The notes under the pieces: model-generated | What the model was told of the DNA's origin: nothing | Seen by the model: only the letters and a program-made list of their open reading frames with translations | Databases searched by the model: none | From: Bradyrhizobium sp. CCGB01 | GTDB lineage: Bacteria; Pseudomonadota; Alphaproteobacteria; Rhizobiales; Xanthobacteraceae | Assembly (NCBI RefSeq): GCF_024199795.1 | Contig: NZ_JANADK010000001.1 | Location: 8,494,001 to 8,558,000 of the forward strand | Length of the DNA: 64,000 nucleotides | Reading direction: 5' to 3' | Position numbers and translations under genes: made by a program | Shown: piece after piece, positions 49,688-58,711 of the stretch | Numbering within the stretch: position 1 is the stretch's first letter | Layout: every line of letters begins with the position of its first letter

Positions 49688-51270
49688 GCGCGGCACCCGA
49701 CAAATGGCGGCCCTCGCTCACCCTCGTGATTTTCACGGTGCTGGCGACCGTCGGCGTGCTGCCGCTGGTCGGCCTGTTCTTCTTCCGCCTCTACGACAAC
49801 CAGCTGATCCGCCAGACCCAGGCCGAGCTGATCGCGCAGAGCCGCGTGCTGGCGACGATCTATGCGCAGGAGGTCACGGCAAGGCTAGACGGCGGCCTGA
49901 CCCTCGGCGCCGAGGTGCCGCCGAACGTGCTGCCCGACCCCGGCGACCAGGTTACGCCGATCCGCCCCGCGCTCGACCTCACGGCAAACGACCTGCTCAG
50001 GCGGCGGCCGGATGCGCAAGCAGCGGCCCAGCCGGCGCAGCCTGCCTATGTCGAGATCGGCGCAAAGCTGACGCCGATCATCCGCGAGACCCAGAAGGTG
50101 ACGCTGGCAGGCTTTCGCATTCTCGATCCGCAGGGCGTGGTGATCGCCGGGCGCCAGGAGGTCGGGCAGTCGCTCGCCCATATCGAGGAGGTCGCCGACG
50201 CGCTGCACGGGCAATACCGCGCCACCTTGCGCAACCGGGTGCCGGACAAGCCGCCGCCGCCGATCTATTCCTTCAGCCGCGGCCTCGGCGTGCACGTGTT
50301 CTCGGCGATGCCCGTGATCGTCAACAACCGCGTTGCGGGGGTGATCTACACCACGCGGACACCGAGCAACATCTTCGACCACCTCTACCAGGAGCGCGCC
50401 AAGTTCGTGCTGGCGGGGCTCGCCGTGATCCTCGGCACCATCGCGATCGGCCTCGTGTTCTCGCGCACCATCACGCTGCCGATGCGCGAGCTGATCGATC
50501 GCGCCGCGCGGATTGGTCGCGGCGACCGCGAGGCGTTTCAGCCGCTCCGGCATTACGGCACGCGCGAGTTCGCCCAGCTCTCGCACAGCTTCCTCGGCAT
50601 GGCCGAGCAACTCGCCAGGCGCTCCGACTATATCGCGACGTTCTCGGCTCACCTTACCCACGAGCTGAAGTCACCGCTGACCTCGATCAAGGGCGCCGCC
50701 GAGCTGTTGCAGGATTCCTATCAAGGCAAGGCCGAGGGCCTGACGCCGGCCGAGCAGAAGACGTTCATCGCCAACATTCTCTCGGATACTCAACGGCTGG
50801 AAGCGATGGCGCAGCGGCTGCGCGAGCTGGCGCGGGCCGAAAGCCTGCCGCAGAACGAGCGCACCGAGCTTGCGCCCGTCATCGCCGACCTCAGAAGCCG
50901 GTTTCCGCAGAGCGCAATCGAGGCCAGCGGCAGCCTCGACCGTCCCATCGGCATGTCCGGCGAGAAGGCGCTAATCGTGCTGTCGCATCTCACAGATAAC
51001 GCGATGCGGCACAGGGCTGGGACAATAAGGCTGGAGGCGGTGGACGCGCGCACCACCCTGCTTCTGACGGTGAGCAATGACGGCGAGCCGATCTCGGCGC
51101 CGAACCGCGACAGGATCTTCGATGCGTTCTTCACCACCCGCCGCGACCAGGGAGGGACCGGGATGGGACTGGCAATCGCGCGCGCGGTGATGGCGAGCCA
51201 TGGCGGCTCGATCAGGCTCAAGCCGACCGACGACGGCGCCGCCTTCGAACTCCAGTTTCCTGTCGCCTAG
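49684..51270 (+). CDS. Membrane sensor histidine kinase
   Basis: This 528-residue partner of the preceding regulator has a first membrane segment at about residues 15-37, a periplasmic sensory part (about 40-235) and a second membrane segment (~240-262). A HAMP domain (~262-318) precedes the dimerisation helix with THELKSPLTSIKGAAELL (phospho-acceptor His near residue 324). The ATP-binding domain has LTDNAMRH (N box), NDGEPI (G1) and GGTGMGLAIARAV (G2). It resembles CreC-type kinases, but I do not assign that name. Its stop codon TAG lies inside the palindrome CTAG, shared with the opposite-strand small gene. Confidence 0.92.
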   Translation: MSAAPDKWRPSLTLVIFTVLATVGVLPLVGLFFFRLYDNQLIRQTQAELIAQSRVLATIYAQEVTARLDGGLTLGAEVPPNVLPDPGDQVTPIRPALDLTANDLLRRRPDAQAAAQPAQPAYVEIGAKLTPIIRETQKVTLAGFRILDPQGVVIAGRQEVGQSLAHIEEVADALHGQYRATLRNRVPDKPPPPIYSFSRGLGVHVFSAMPVIVNNRVAGVIYTTRTPSNIFDHLYQERAKFVLAGLAVILGTIAIGLVFSRTITLPMRELIDRAARIGRGDREAFQPLRHYGTREFAQLSHSFLGMAEQLARRSDYIATFSAHLTHELKSPLTSIKGAAELLQDSYQGKAEGLTPAEQKTFIANILSDTQRLEAMAQRLRELARAESLPQNERTELAPVIADLRSRFPQSAIEASGSLDRPIGMSGEKALIVLSHLTDNAMRHRAGTIRLEAVDARTTLLLTVSNDGEPISAPNRDRIFDAFFTTRRDQGGTGMGLAIARAVMASHGGSIRLKPTDDGAAFELQFPVA

Positions 51271-51407
51271 ATCGCGAACACCCAGGCGGCGACGATGGTG
51301 CCGATGGTGACCAGACCGGCGATGGTCCAGCCGGCGGCGTATTCCAGCTCAGGATGACCGGTCGCCCGCATGATCTCTGCCGGATCGGCGGTATGCTTCT
51401 CTGCCAT
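51267..51407 (-). CDS. 46-residue single-pass membrane protein
   Basis: This small gene encodes a soluble N-terminal half (MAEKHTADPAEIMRATGHPE) followed by one hydrophobic segment (about residues 26-45, AGWTIAGLVTIGTIVAAWVF). The ATG 51407 has GAGG five bases upstream, which supports translation. It is convergent with the sensor kinase gene; both stop codons lie in the same CTAG. The function is unknown; a regulatory or membrane-complex peptide is possible. Confidence 0.6.
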   Translation of the reverse strand: MAEKHTADPAEIMRATGHPELEYAAGWTIAGLVTIGTIVAAWVFAI

Positions 51408-51486
51408 GACAGCCTCGCACGTTTTTTTCCGTGTCCTATGTAAGTCGCACCAGCCGCCAATAGGTTCCATCACGGAAATGCGAGGA

Positions 51487-52056
51487 ATGACCCAGCTTGA
51501 TTTGTTCGCCGACCCGGCAGGAGGCCCAGCCGGCCTTCGCTATACGGACAATTTTATCGAGGCCGCCACTGAACAGGATCTGATCGGCCGCATCGCGGCA
51601 TTGCCGCTCCAGCGCTTCCAGTTCGGCGCCTTCGAGGGCAACCGCCGGGTGGCGTCCTTCGGCTACCGCTATGATTATTCGCTGCAACGGCTGGCCGAGG
51701 CCGAGCCGATCCCGGACTGGGTTCTGCCCGTCGCGCGGCAGGTCGAGGCATGGGCGGGCCTCACTGAGGGCAGCGTGCGGCAGGTGCTGTGCACCGCGTA
51801 CGACGCCGGCGTTGGCATCGGCTGGCACCGCGACAAGCCGCATTTCAAGGAGATCCTCGGCCTGTCGCTGGGCTCGCCGTGCAAATTCCGCTTCCGCCGC
51901 CGCAGCGGCGACACATGGGCGCGCCACACGCTCGAAGCCCTGCCGCGCTCGCTTTACATGATGGACGGCGAGGCGCGCTCGCAATGGGAGCACAGCATCC
52001 CGCCGGTCGAGGCACCCCGCTATTCGATCACCTTCAGGACGATGAAGCGGGCGTGA
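51487..52056 (+). CDS. AlkB-type 2-oxoglutarate/Fe(II) dioxygenase
   Basis: This 189-residue enzyme of the AlkB family oxidatively removes alkyl groups from DNA/RNA bases or proteins. Iron ligands are in WHRDKPHF (His-x-Asp, about residues 113-120) and EHSIPP (~169). The 2-oxoglutarate-binding Arg pair lies in RYSITFR. LSLGSPCKFRFR is family-typical. The start is between ATG 51478 and ATG 51487, and neither has an ideal ribosome site; 51487 is preferred for its GAGGA. It stands alone before the DUF3606 gene. Confidence 0.85.
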   Translation: MTQLDLFADPAGGPAGLRYTDNFIEAATEQDLIGRIAALPLQRFQFGAFEGNRRVASFGYRYDYSLQRLAEAEPIPDWVLPVARQVEAWAGLTEGSVRQVLCTAYDAGVGIGWHRDKPHFKEILGLSLGSPCKFRFRRRSGDTWARHTLEALPRSLYMMDGEARSQWEHSIPPVEAPRYSITFRTMKRA

Positions 52057-52263
52057 CAGGCCGGCTCCAAAACAAAAACTGCGAAAACAACCCCATGCAC
52101 AGTAGAAAGCCCTGTCCGGCGCGAGGCGGGGTCGCGCGCGGCAACCGTTTGACACATCGGTGCAAAACAGCGTCGGCGCGCAAGCGTCACGAAAACGGCA
52201 GCTTGCCTTCCGAATCGGGCTGCATGCTAGATTGGATGCACGCCATTCAGGCAGGAGGGAAGC

Positions 52264-52668
52264 ATGGCCGACAACAAGGCAAAGCGGGGCGGGGCCGATC
52301 GGGCGCTGATCGCGCTCACCGAGAAGTACGAAGTCGCCTACTGGTCGAAGAAGTTCAAGGTGACGCCGGCCAAGCTGAAATACGCGGTCAAGAAGGTCGG
52401 CCGCTCCGCCAAAAAGGTCGAAGCCTACATCAAGCTGCAGAAGCACCGCGCCTCCGACAAGAGCCGGATCGCGCTGAGCGAGGCCTATGAGGTCCGCTAC
52501 TGGTCGACAAAGTTCAAGATCACACCGGCCAGGCTGAAGGCCGCCGTGGCCGCGGCCGGCCATTCCTCCAGGAAGGTCGAGGCCTATCTCGCGGCCCAGA
52601 AGGCAGCGAAGAAGAAAAAGGCCAAGAAGGTCGCCAAGAAGACGACGAAGAAGGCCGTCAAGCGATAG
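52264..52668 (+). CDS. Duplicated DUF3606 protein with lysine-rich tail
   Basis: This 134-residue basic protein contains two DUF3606-like repeats (about residues 12-60 and 63-110, with YEVAYWSKKFKVTPAKLKYAV and YEVRYWSTKFKITPARLKAAV). A Lys/Ala-rich tail (about 112-134, such as KKKKAKKVAKKTTKKAVKR) follows. DUF3606 is a small helical domain of unknown function. The tail resembles histone-H1-like nucleic-acid-binding extensions. A strong AGGAGGGA precedes the ATG. It stands alone with its own promoter region. Confidence 0.82.
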   Translation: MADNKAKRGGADRALIALTEKYEVAYWSKKFKVTPAKLKYAVKKVGRSAKKVEAYIKLQKHRASDKSRIALSEAYEVRYWSTKFKITPARLKAAVAAAGHSSRKVEAYLAAQKAAKKKKAKKVAKKTTKKAVKR

Positions 52669-52879
52669 GTCGCCGCCTGCGGGTACGGCGCCGCCTCTCG
52701 CGAAATTCTCGTGCAACGCACACGGCCGAACCCCGGCCGTTGTGGCACCACTATCGACTCCTCCTGAGATTGCACGCTAAGCTTCGCACCATCCGCCGAT
52801 TTCCGGCGGCATTGCTGCATTTGCGAGCCGGGCGGCCACAGCGCCATCAGGCAGAAGACATTTTCAAAGGAAGCACGCG

Positions 52880-54502
52880 ATGCGTTCGCTGTTTGCGCGG
52901 CTGCACCGGCGCTACGGGCCCAAAATTTCGGGGGCAGAGCGCCAGCGGCGGGTCAGGGACAAGGTCGCCCTTCAGCCTACCCCGCCCTCGATCCGCTCAC
53001 CCACCGCGCTCCGCGCGCTGGCGGTGCGACGTCCGAAGGTCGCGATCATCGGCGGCGGCTTCGCCGGCCTGATGGCGGCGTCCGAACTCGTCGCGCATTG
53101 CGAGGTGACGCTGTTCGAGGCACGCAACCGCTTCGGCGGCCGGGTTTTCAGCAAGACGAAGCCGAGCGGGATCGTCGAGGCCGGCGGCGAGCTGATCGGC
53201 TACAACCATCCGCTCTGGCTGCAATACGCCAAGCGGTTCGAGCTCGGCCTGTCCGTTATCACCTCGGACACGAATTTCGACGCGCTCGAGCTCGACATGC
53301 CGCTGTTTCTCGACGGCCACAAGCTTTCCGACGGCCAGATGAAGCTGGTCTATCACGAGATGGACGACGCCTTCGGCAAGCTCAGCCGCTGGGCCGGCAG
53401 GGTCAACCCTCGCAAGCCCTGGCTTGCCAACGGTGCAAAGAAACTCGACGCCAGGTCGATTGCGAAGTGGATCGCCAGCCTCGACTGCTCGAAGCTCACC
53501 AGATACGCCATGGAGGAGCAATTCTCCAACGACGCCGGCCAGCCGACCACCGAGCAGAGCTTCCTCGCCAATCTGGCCGTCGTCGCCGGTGGGCGGATGA
53601 AGAACCAGATCGACGCCTTCTTCACCCAAACCGAGACCCTGCGCTGCTCGGAAGGCAATCAGGAACTCGCCATTCGTCTCGCGAAAGACATAGGGGACAA
53701 GGGCGCCAGCACCCATTTGTCGACGCCGGTACGCGCCATCCGCATCGAGGACGAAGGCGTGATCCTGGAATTCAGCCCGGCCGAGAACGGAACCACGCGC
53801 GCCGCCTTCACCGCCGATTATGCCGTGCTGGCGATCCCTCCGAGCCTGTGGCCGGACTCACCCAACGCCAAGATCACGATCACGCCCAACCTGCCGCACG
53901 ACTACTACGTGACGATGGGGACCGCTGTGAAATATCTCAGCCCGCTGACGAAGCGCTTCTGGATCGGCGAGGGCCTCGCCCCGACGGCCATCTCGAACCA
54001 GTTCGGTGTCACCTGGGAAGGCACGGACAACCAGATCGCCCCGCCGGACCGCCCGGTCGAACTCAGCCTGTTTGCCGGCGCCGACGTCGCGGCGGCAGCT
54101 CTCAAGCACTACCAGCCCGGTAACCAGACGCAGGTCGACGCGTTCTACGCACAGCAGATCGGTAGCGTCTACACTGGCTACGTCAAGCACCTGGCCGCTC
54201 AGCCGGAGTTCATGGCCTGGCCGCGCGACGAATGGACCGCCGCCGGCTACTCCTGTCCCGCCCCCGGCGAGGTCTGCCGCGCCGGGCCGCGGCTGGCGAG
54301 GGGTTTTGAGGACCGCCTGTTCTTTGCCGGTGAGCACACCTGCTTTGCCTATTTCGGCTACATGGAAGGGGCGCTCCAGTCCGGCCAGACGGCGGCGGCT
54401 GCGATCATCAAGGCCATCGACAAGCAGCCTGAAGCGCACGTCTCGGCCAGCAACGGCGATTCTGTCAGAGGCTCCGGGCGCCTTGCGGCATCGAAGCCGT
54501 GA
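52880..54502 (+). CDS. FAD-dependent amine-oxidase-type oxidoreductase
   Basis: This 540-residue flavoprotein has a basic N-terminal extension (about 50 residues), then the dinucleotide motif VAIIGGGFAGLMAASEL (about 54-70). FEARNRFGGRV follows, and the C-terminal FAD motif is FFAGEHTCFAYFGYMEGALQSG (~475-496). It is of the flavin-containing amine oxidase family; substrates include amines, and the fold is shared with protoporphyrinogen oxidases and desaturases. No signal peptide is seen. It overlaps the next open frame by 4 bp and so is probably co-transcribed with the secreted unknown. Substrate unknown. Confidence 0.9.
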   Translation: MRSLFARLHRRYGPKISGAERQRRVRDKVALQPTPPSIRSPTALRALAVRRPKVAIIGGGFAGLMAASELVAHCEVTLFEARNRFGGRVFSKTKPSGIVEAGGELIGYNHPLWLQYAKRFELGLSVITSDTNFDALELDMPLFLDGHKLSDGQMKLVYHEMDDAFGKLSRWAGRVNPRKPWLANGAKKLDARSIAKWIASLDCSKLTRYAMEEQFSNDAGQPTTEQSFLANLAVVAGGRMKNQIDAFFTQTETLRCSEGNQELAIRLAKDIGDKGASTHLSTPVRAIRIEDEGVILEFSPAENGTTRAAFTADYAVLAIPPSLWPDSPNAKITITPNLPHDYYVTMGTAVKYLSPLTKRFWIGEGLAPTAISNQFGVTWEGTDNQIAPPDRPVELSLFAGADVAAAALKHYQPGNQTQVDAFYAQQIGSVYTGYVKHLAAQPEFMAWPRDEWTAAGYSCPAPGEVCRAGPRLARGFEDRLFFAGEHTCFAYFGYMEGALQSGQTAAAAIIKAIDKQPEAHVSASNGDSVRGSGRLAASKP

Positions 54503-54516
54503 CGAGGGAAGCAGCG

Positions 54517-55038
54517 ATGCGCATGAAATTCACGACGTGGTCCCGATCCGGGAATTGGGCCTGCACCGTCGCCGCTCTCGTTCTCGCCGGTGCCTGCAAC
54601 ATCGCCGATGCCGCCGGCGCGACACCCGCAACGGTCTCGGGCTCGACCGCGCTGGCGCTCGCGGGCGTGATCGCGCCGCTGTCGCCGGACCTGACGGGCG
54701 CCGAGAAGAAGGCGGTGGCGATGCTGTTCGCCGGAAACAGCGACATTCCCTACAAGAAGCCGATCGTCGTGACCGCGGACAGGATCGTCTGCCGCACCGG
54801 CAATGTCGACATCACGTTACGCAATTGCGAGGTGACCTTCGGCAAGAAGGCCAGGACCGTGAACGGCGCGACGGCCAATGAAATTTTCGCGACGGAAGCG
54901 CTCGCCGGCGTCCCGTCCGACGGTGCGGCGGGATCGAACTTCGAGAGCCTCAGCAAGCTGAGCTGCACGATCGACCCCAATGCGATCAGGCGGAAGGACG
55001 GCAGCGGGGCGGACTGCACGTTCCAGCCGGGGAATTGA
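54517..55038 (+). CDS. Secreted protein with four conserved cysteines, unknown function
   Basis: This 173-residue protein begins with a signal peptide (MRMKFTTWSRSGNWACTVAA...ADAAG, cleavage likely near residue 32). The mature part has four Cys (VCRTGN, RNCEV, LSCTI, DCTF) that could make two disulfides in the periplasm. An AA-rich N-terminal stretch precedes LTGAEKKAVAMLFAGNSDIP. I do not recognise the family. The ATG 54517 has GAGGGA seven bases upstream; a GTG 18 bp earlier overlaps the amine oxidase stop. It follows the amine oxidase gene directly, so a joint function is likely but unproven. Confidence 0.7.
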   Translation: MRMKFTTWSRSGNWACTVAALVLAGACNIADAAGATPATVSGSTALALAGVIAPLSPDLTGAEKKAVAMLFAGNSDIPYKKPIVVTADRIVCRTGNVDITLRNCEVTFGKKARTVNGATANEIFATEALAGVPSDGAAGSNFESLSKLSCTIDPNAIRRKDGSGADCTFQPGN

Positions 55039-55160
55039 GCTGAAGGTGGGGAAGAAACGCGGTGCCGTGAAATCGCCTCAGACGAACTAACTAATAAGGC
55101 GAATTGAAAAGACAGGCCAAACAAGCGAGCCCATATCGGGCACGCAGGGCTGGCACCAAG

Positions 55161-56093
55161 ATGAAGAATTATCTCGCATTTTTTCTAAGCTTGAGCGTGA
55201 CGGCGGCCTCCGCACAGGGTCCGTTGCCGGCGCGGCTCACAGTGCCGACCGATCTCGTCCGCGTGGGCCTCACCGATAACGACACGACCGCCGGCGGCAC
55301 CGCACGTTTGTGCGAGCAAGTCTCATTCTCGCGCGGGCTGCGCTACGGCGAGAGCGAGGCCAATGTGCTCGACGTCGCCACCAGCAGCGAGACCAAGGCG
55401 GATACGCCCCGGCCCGTGCTGCTGTTCGTGGCGGGCGACACCTTCACCGGCGACCGCGGCGCGCCGGACCTGTCGCGCGAGATCCAGGACCAGGCGATGT
55501 GCTTTGCCGCGCGCAACGGCATGATCGGCGTGCGCGTCAGCTATCGCCTTGCGCCCTCGGCGACCTGGCCGATGGGTGCGACCGACGTCGCGGCGGCGCT
55601 GTCCTGGGTCCACGGCAATATCGACCTGTTCAACGGCGACGCCCGCGAGATCGTCGCGGTCGGCTACGGCGCCGGCGCCTTCCATGTGGCCACCCTGCTG
55701 GCACATCCCGAGTTCCAGACCGACCGCGCCGATGTCGCCGCCGTGGTGCTGGTGTCCGGCATCTACCGCGCCGGCAAGGACGCGAGCGACAGCGAGAAAG
55801 CCTATCTCGGCACCGACGCCACCCAATATGACAAGCGGTCGGTCTTTCCCGGCATCCTCAACATCGACGCGCCGATCGTGCTGGCCTGGGCCGCGAACGA
55901 CCCCGCGAGCCTCATCGCGCAGGGTGAGATCCTGAAGAAGACGCTCTGCGGCGCCGGGCACTGCCCGCGCAGCACATTGCTGCGCAGCCGCGACAGCATC
56001 GCGAGCGCCTTCGGCCTCGACGGCTCCGGCGACAGCCTCGCCGAACCGACGCTGCTGCTGGTGCATCAGCTCGAGGCGCGGGGGTTGCCGTAG
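55161..56093 (+). CDS. Secreted alpha/beta-hydrolase-like protein without catalytic serine
   Basis: This 310-residue protein has a signal peptide (MKNYLAFFLSLSVTAASAQG) and an alpha/beta-hydrolase layout: LLFVAGD at the oxyanion strand, VRVSYRLAPSATWPMGATDV (typical of esterase/kynurenine formamidase relatives), WVHGNIDLFNGD and VLVSGIYR. The nucleophile elbow reads GYGAGAFH (168-175), with Gly170 where the catalytic Ser of GxSxG should be. The HGG motif is also absent. It is therefore probably a non-catalytic relative. The ATG 55161 was chosen to begin the signal peptide; the frame is open upstream. Confidence 0.75.
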   Translation: MKNYLAFFLSLSVTAASAQGPLPARLTVPTDLVRVGLTDNDTTAGGTARLCEQVSFSRGLRYGESEANVLDVATSSETKADTPRPVLLFVAGDTFTGDRGAPDLSREIQDQAMCFAARNGMIGVRVSYRLAPSATWPMGATDVAAALSWVHGNIDLFNGDAREIVAVGYGAGAFHVATLLAHPEFQTDRADVAAVVLVSGIYRAGKDASDSEKAYLGTDATQYDKRSVFPGILNIDAPIVLAWAANDPASLIAQGEILKKTLCGAGHCPRSTLLRSRDSIASAFGLDGSGDSLAEPTLLLVHQLEARGLP

Positions 56094-56128
56094 CGCAAAT
56101 ATGCCGCAGGCTCGCTTGACCTCTCGCG

Positions 56129-57340
56129 CTATACCTTGTGCACGACTTTGTCGTCGGTGGTGACCTTGATATCGGCGTAGCGGCAAGCGCCATGACGGCG
56201 CTGGAACGGCGCCACGGCCAGCAGCCAGATTTTCGAGATCGCCTTCGCGGGTCCGCCGATATGGGCGGCATAATCTGCTGCGATGTCGCGTTCCTGCTCT
56301 TTCCAGCTTCCGAGGTCAGCCTTCCCGGAACGAACGATCATATGTGTCTCGATCGCATTCCAGGCGGGCAACGGACACCGGAAAACCTTGCCTTCAGGCA
56401 GATGTTCGCTCCAGATATATGTCAGATCCTGCCCGTCTTCGAACTTCACGCCGATCGAAAGGTAATCGTGGGTCGCGGCCTGATCCTCCGCGACGACGGA
56501 CGGCAATTGATCGATTTTCCAGCGCCATGCGAGGCGCGGACGGGAGGCTAGCGAAAGCGGCAGCGGCCTCTCGATGATACTGACATGGCCCGTGGTGTCG
56601 CAAATGATCTCGCCGTCGGCACCCTGGCTGAAGACTTCCTGACCGCCGCCAAACCCGAGCAGGTTCGACCAGCCCGCCGGCAGCTTGCCGCCACGCTGAA
56701 GACGCGCAAGCTCGGACTTGAGCAGTCCGCCGACGTCGCCCTGCGCCAGCAGACTCTTGACGCCGACCGCGGCATCGCCGCGCCACAGCAGCGCTATCCC
56801 GGTGATCTTGACGTCCGCTTTCTTGTAGATGTCTTCCGGCGTACCCAGTGTCCCGTCCTCACTGGTCCATTCCGCCGCCGAACGCGCCACCTCGATCCGT
56901 CCATCGTGGGCGACCGTCATGGTTCCCGTGTCCAGCATCGGATTGTAGATCGGCCGGAGCCCGCGCGTGCGCGCGTGAAAGACCAGCCCCGGGCCGAACC
57001 AGAGATCGTGGTCACGCGACAGCCACATCTTGCCGGTCAGCAGGAACGTCACCTGTTGGCCCCGCGCCGCATCGAGACCGAGATCGGTCCATGGGAGATC
57101 GCCGCCGTTGATCTCGAAAGCCTTGGCGACGAGCAGTTCGGGCGAACGCGCCTTGGCGATGATATCGTTGATGCCGCTCACCACATCCGCTGGAGGCGGC
57201 GCGCCCTGCTCCGCCGCTTGCGCCGTCCGCAACGCAGGGGCAAAGGGCAGAACCAGGCCCAGTGCCGATGCACGCAACACCACATCACGTCGGGAAAATT
57301 TCCCGGCTGAAGACGACAAACCAAGACAAGCAAAGCACAT
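56129..57340 (-). CDS. Tat-exported DUF3047 domain protein
   Basis: This 403-residue protein has an N-terminal twin-arginine signal (SRRDVVLRASALGLVLPFAPAL at about residues 17-38). It carries a beta-rich C-terminal DUF3047 domain, with RLAWRWKIDQLPS near 265 and KIWLLAVAPFQRRHGACRYADI near 370. A middle part contains GGKLPAGWSNLLGFGGGQ. The Tat signal implies export of a folded protein to the periplasm. The ATG 57340 follows GGAGGA. Its function is unknown. It is divergent from the AraC-type regulator with a 135-bp gap. Confidence 0.8.
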   Translation of the reverse strand: MCFACLGLSSSAGKFSRRDVVLRASALGLVLPFAPALRTAQAAEQGAPPPADVVSGINDIIAKARSPELLVAKAFEINGGDLPWTDLGLDAARGQQVTFLLTGKMWLSRDHDLWFGPGLVFHARTRGLRPIYNPMLDTGTMTVAHDGRIEVARSAAEWTSEDGTLGTPEDIYKKADVKITGIALLWRGDAAVGVKSLLAQGDVGGLLKSELARLQRGGKLPAGWSNLLGFGGGQEVFSQGADGEIICDTTGHVSIIERPLPLSLASRPRLAWRWKIDQLPSVVAEDQAATHDYLSIGVKFEDGQDLTYIWSEHLPEGKVFRCPLPAWNAIETHMIVRSGKADLGSWKEQERDIAADYAAHIGGPAKAISKIWLLAVAPFQRRHGACRYADIKVTTDDKVVHKV

Positions 57341-57475
57341 GCATTCCTCCCTGGTCCCGATCGACGCGGGCGTTTGACCGTGTTCATCGACGGGGACCCG
57401 GATGCTATGCTGTCGCTGCGAATTCAGCCTGCCATGATGCGCCGACATGGCGGTCACTTTGGCGCGTGAGGGCAG

Positions 57476-58540
57476 ATGCACCAGACCGGCTACACCCGCG
57501 CGAGCACGCTTGGTCCGATCGCCAAGGTCGTCGCGGCGGCCGGCGGATCGATCGAGCGAGTCTTTCGCCGCGCCGATCTTCCTCTCGCATTGCTGGAGTC
57601 GCCGGACACGCTGTTGCCGCTACGCGATCATTTCCGCCTGTTGATGGTGACCTCTCGGGAATTGCACGACGAAGTCTTTGCGGCCCGGCTTGGCCGCCAG
57701 ACATCGATGGCGGGCCTCGGCGTTTACGGCAGATGGGTGACCCAGGCCCCGACCTTGCTCGAAGCGATCCATCGCGCCGGAGCCAGCCTGCCGCACATGC
57801 TCCAGAACGCCACTCAGCTGGTCGTCCGCCGTTTTGGCGGCGAAATCCACTGGTCATATGAATTGTCCGACCCCGCGCGCGACGGGCGCCAGCAGAACGA
57901 GATGCTCGCCGTCTGGTACATGATTGCCGTCATCAGGCATTTTGCCGGCGCCAGGTGGCTGCCGGGCCGGATCATTCTTCGGGACCTGCCGAACCGGCTG
58001 CGATATCCGATCGTCGACGTGATGTGTACCGATGCGGCTGTCGGCAATGCCGCCAGCGCGATCGTGTTCGATCGGCGGCTGCTAACGGCCGTCAATCCAA
58101 ACCTCAAGCAGGGCGACGGGCTGAGCGCGAGCGAGCTCGGACGCGTTTTTGACCTGCCGGATCCAGAAGACCTGCCGGGCCGTCTCTCCGTGCTGATCGA
58201 ATTGGAGCTGTTCGATCGGCGCCCCACCCTGTCACGCATCGGGGACCGGTCGGGACTCGCGCGACGAACGCTGCAGCGCAGGCTCAGCGAAGGCGGACTG
58301 AGCTATAGCGACCTGCTGCGAAACGCACTGCAACGACGGGCGGTGAGACTTCTGTGTCAGACGGACCGGTCAATTCGCGACATTGCATCAATGCTCGGCT
58401 ATGACGACCCCGCTCATTTCAGCAGGGCTTTCGAGCGTTGGAGCGGTGTTGCTCCCACCCGTTGGCGGCGTCTCCTTGAATCGCAGGTGCCGCCGGGCAC
58501 AAACCGCGTCGCCAGGACGATCCTGGACCGGACAGAATAG
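57476..58540 (+). CDS. AraC family regulator with arabinose-binding-like N-terminus
   Basis: This 354-residue regulator has an N-terminal effector domain (about residues 15-200, beginning RASTLGPIAKVVAAAGGSIERVF) of the OruR/ArgR-like AraC type, and a C-terminal double helix-turn-helix (about 245-340, with SGLARRTLQRRLSEGGLSYSDLL and IRDIASMLGYDDPAHFSRAFERWSG). It is divergent from the DUF3047 gene, which may be its target. The effector is not predictable. The ATG has GAGGGCAG close upstream. Confidence 0.88.
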   Translation: MHQTGYTRASTLGPIAKVVAAAGGSIERVFRRADLPLALLESPDTLLPLRDHFRLLMVTSRELHDEVFAARLGRQTSMAGLGVYGRWVTQAPTLLEAIHRAGASLPHMLQNATQLVVRRFGGEIHWSYELSDPARDGRQQNEMLAVWYMIAVIRHFAGARWLPGRIILRDLPNRLRYPIVDVMCTDAAVGNAASAIVFDRRLLTAVNPNLKQGDGLSASELGRVFDLPDPEDLPGRLSVLIELELFDRRPTLSRIGDRSGLARRTLQRRLSEGGLSYSDLLRNALQRRAVRLLCQTDRSIRDIASMLGYDDPAHFSRAFERWSGVAPTRWRRLLESQVPPGTNRVARTILDRTE

Positions 58541-58711
58541 TGCAAACCATCGAGCCAGAGAGCGGCTCGCCGCTCGGTGGCTTCGGCCTCGAGGGCGGGA
58601 CAAGCCTGGGCTTGACGACCTCTTGTGGCGCGTCAGCACGCCTGCCGTTTCTTTCGAGGATGGCAGCTGCGCTGCTTTGAAGCGGCAACAAGCCACAGCT
58701 TTGCCAAACGC

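Noticed and set aside
51421..51440. Run of seven T as a phase-variable tract or terminator
   Set aside because: It lies upstream of the AlkB gene without a stable stem and is too short for a convincing slippage site.
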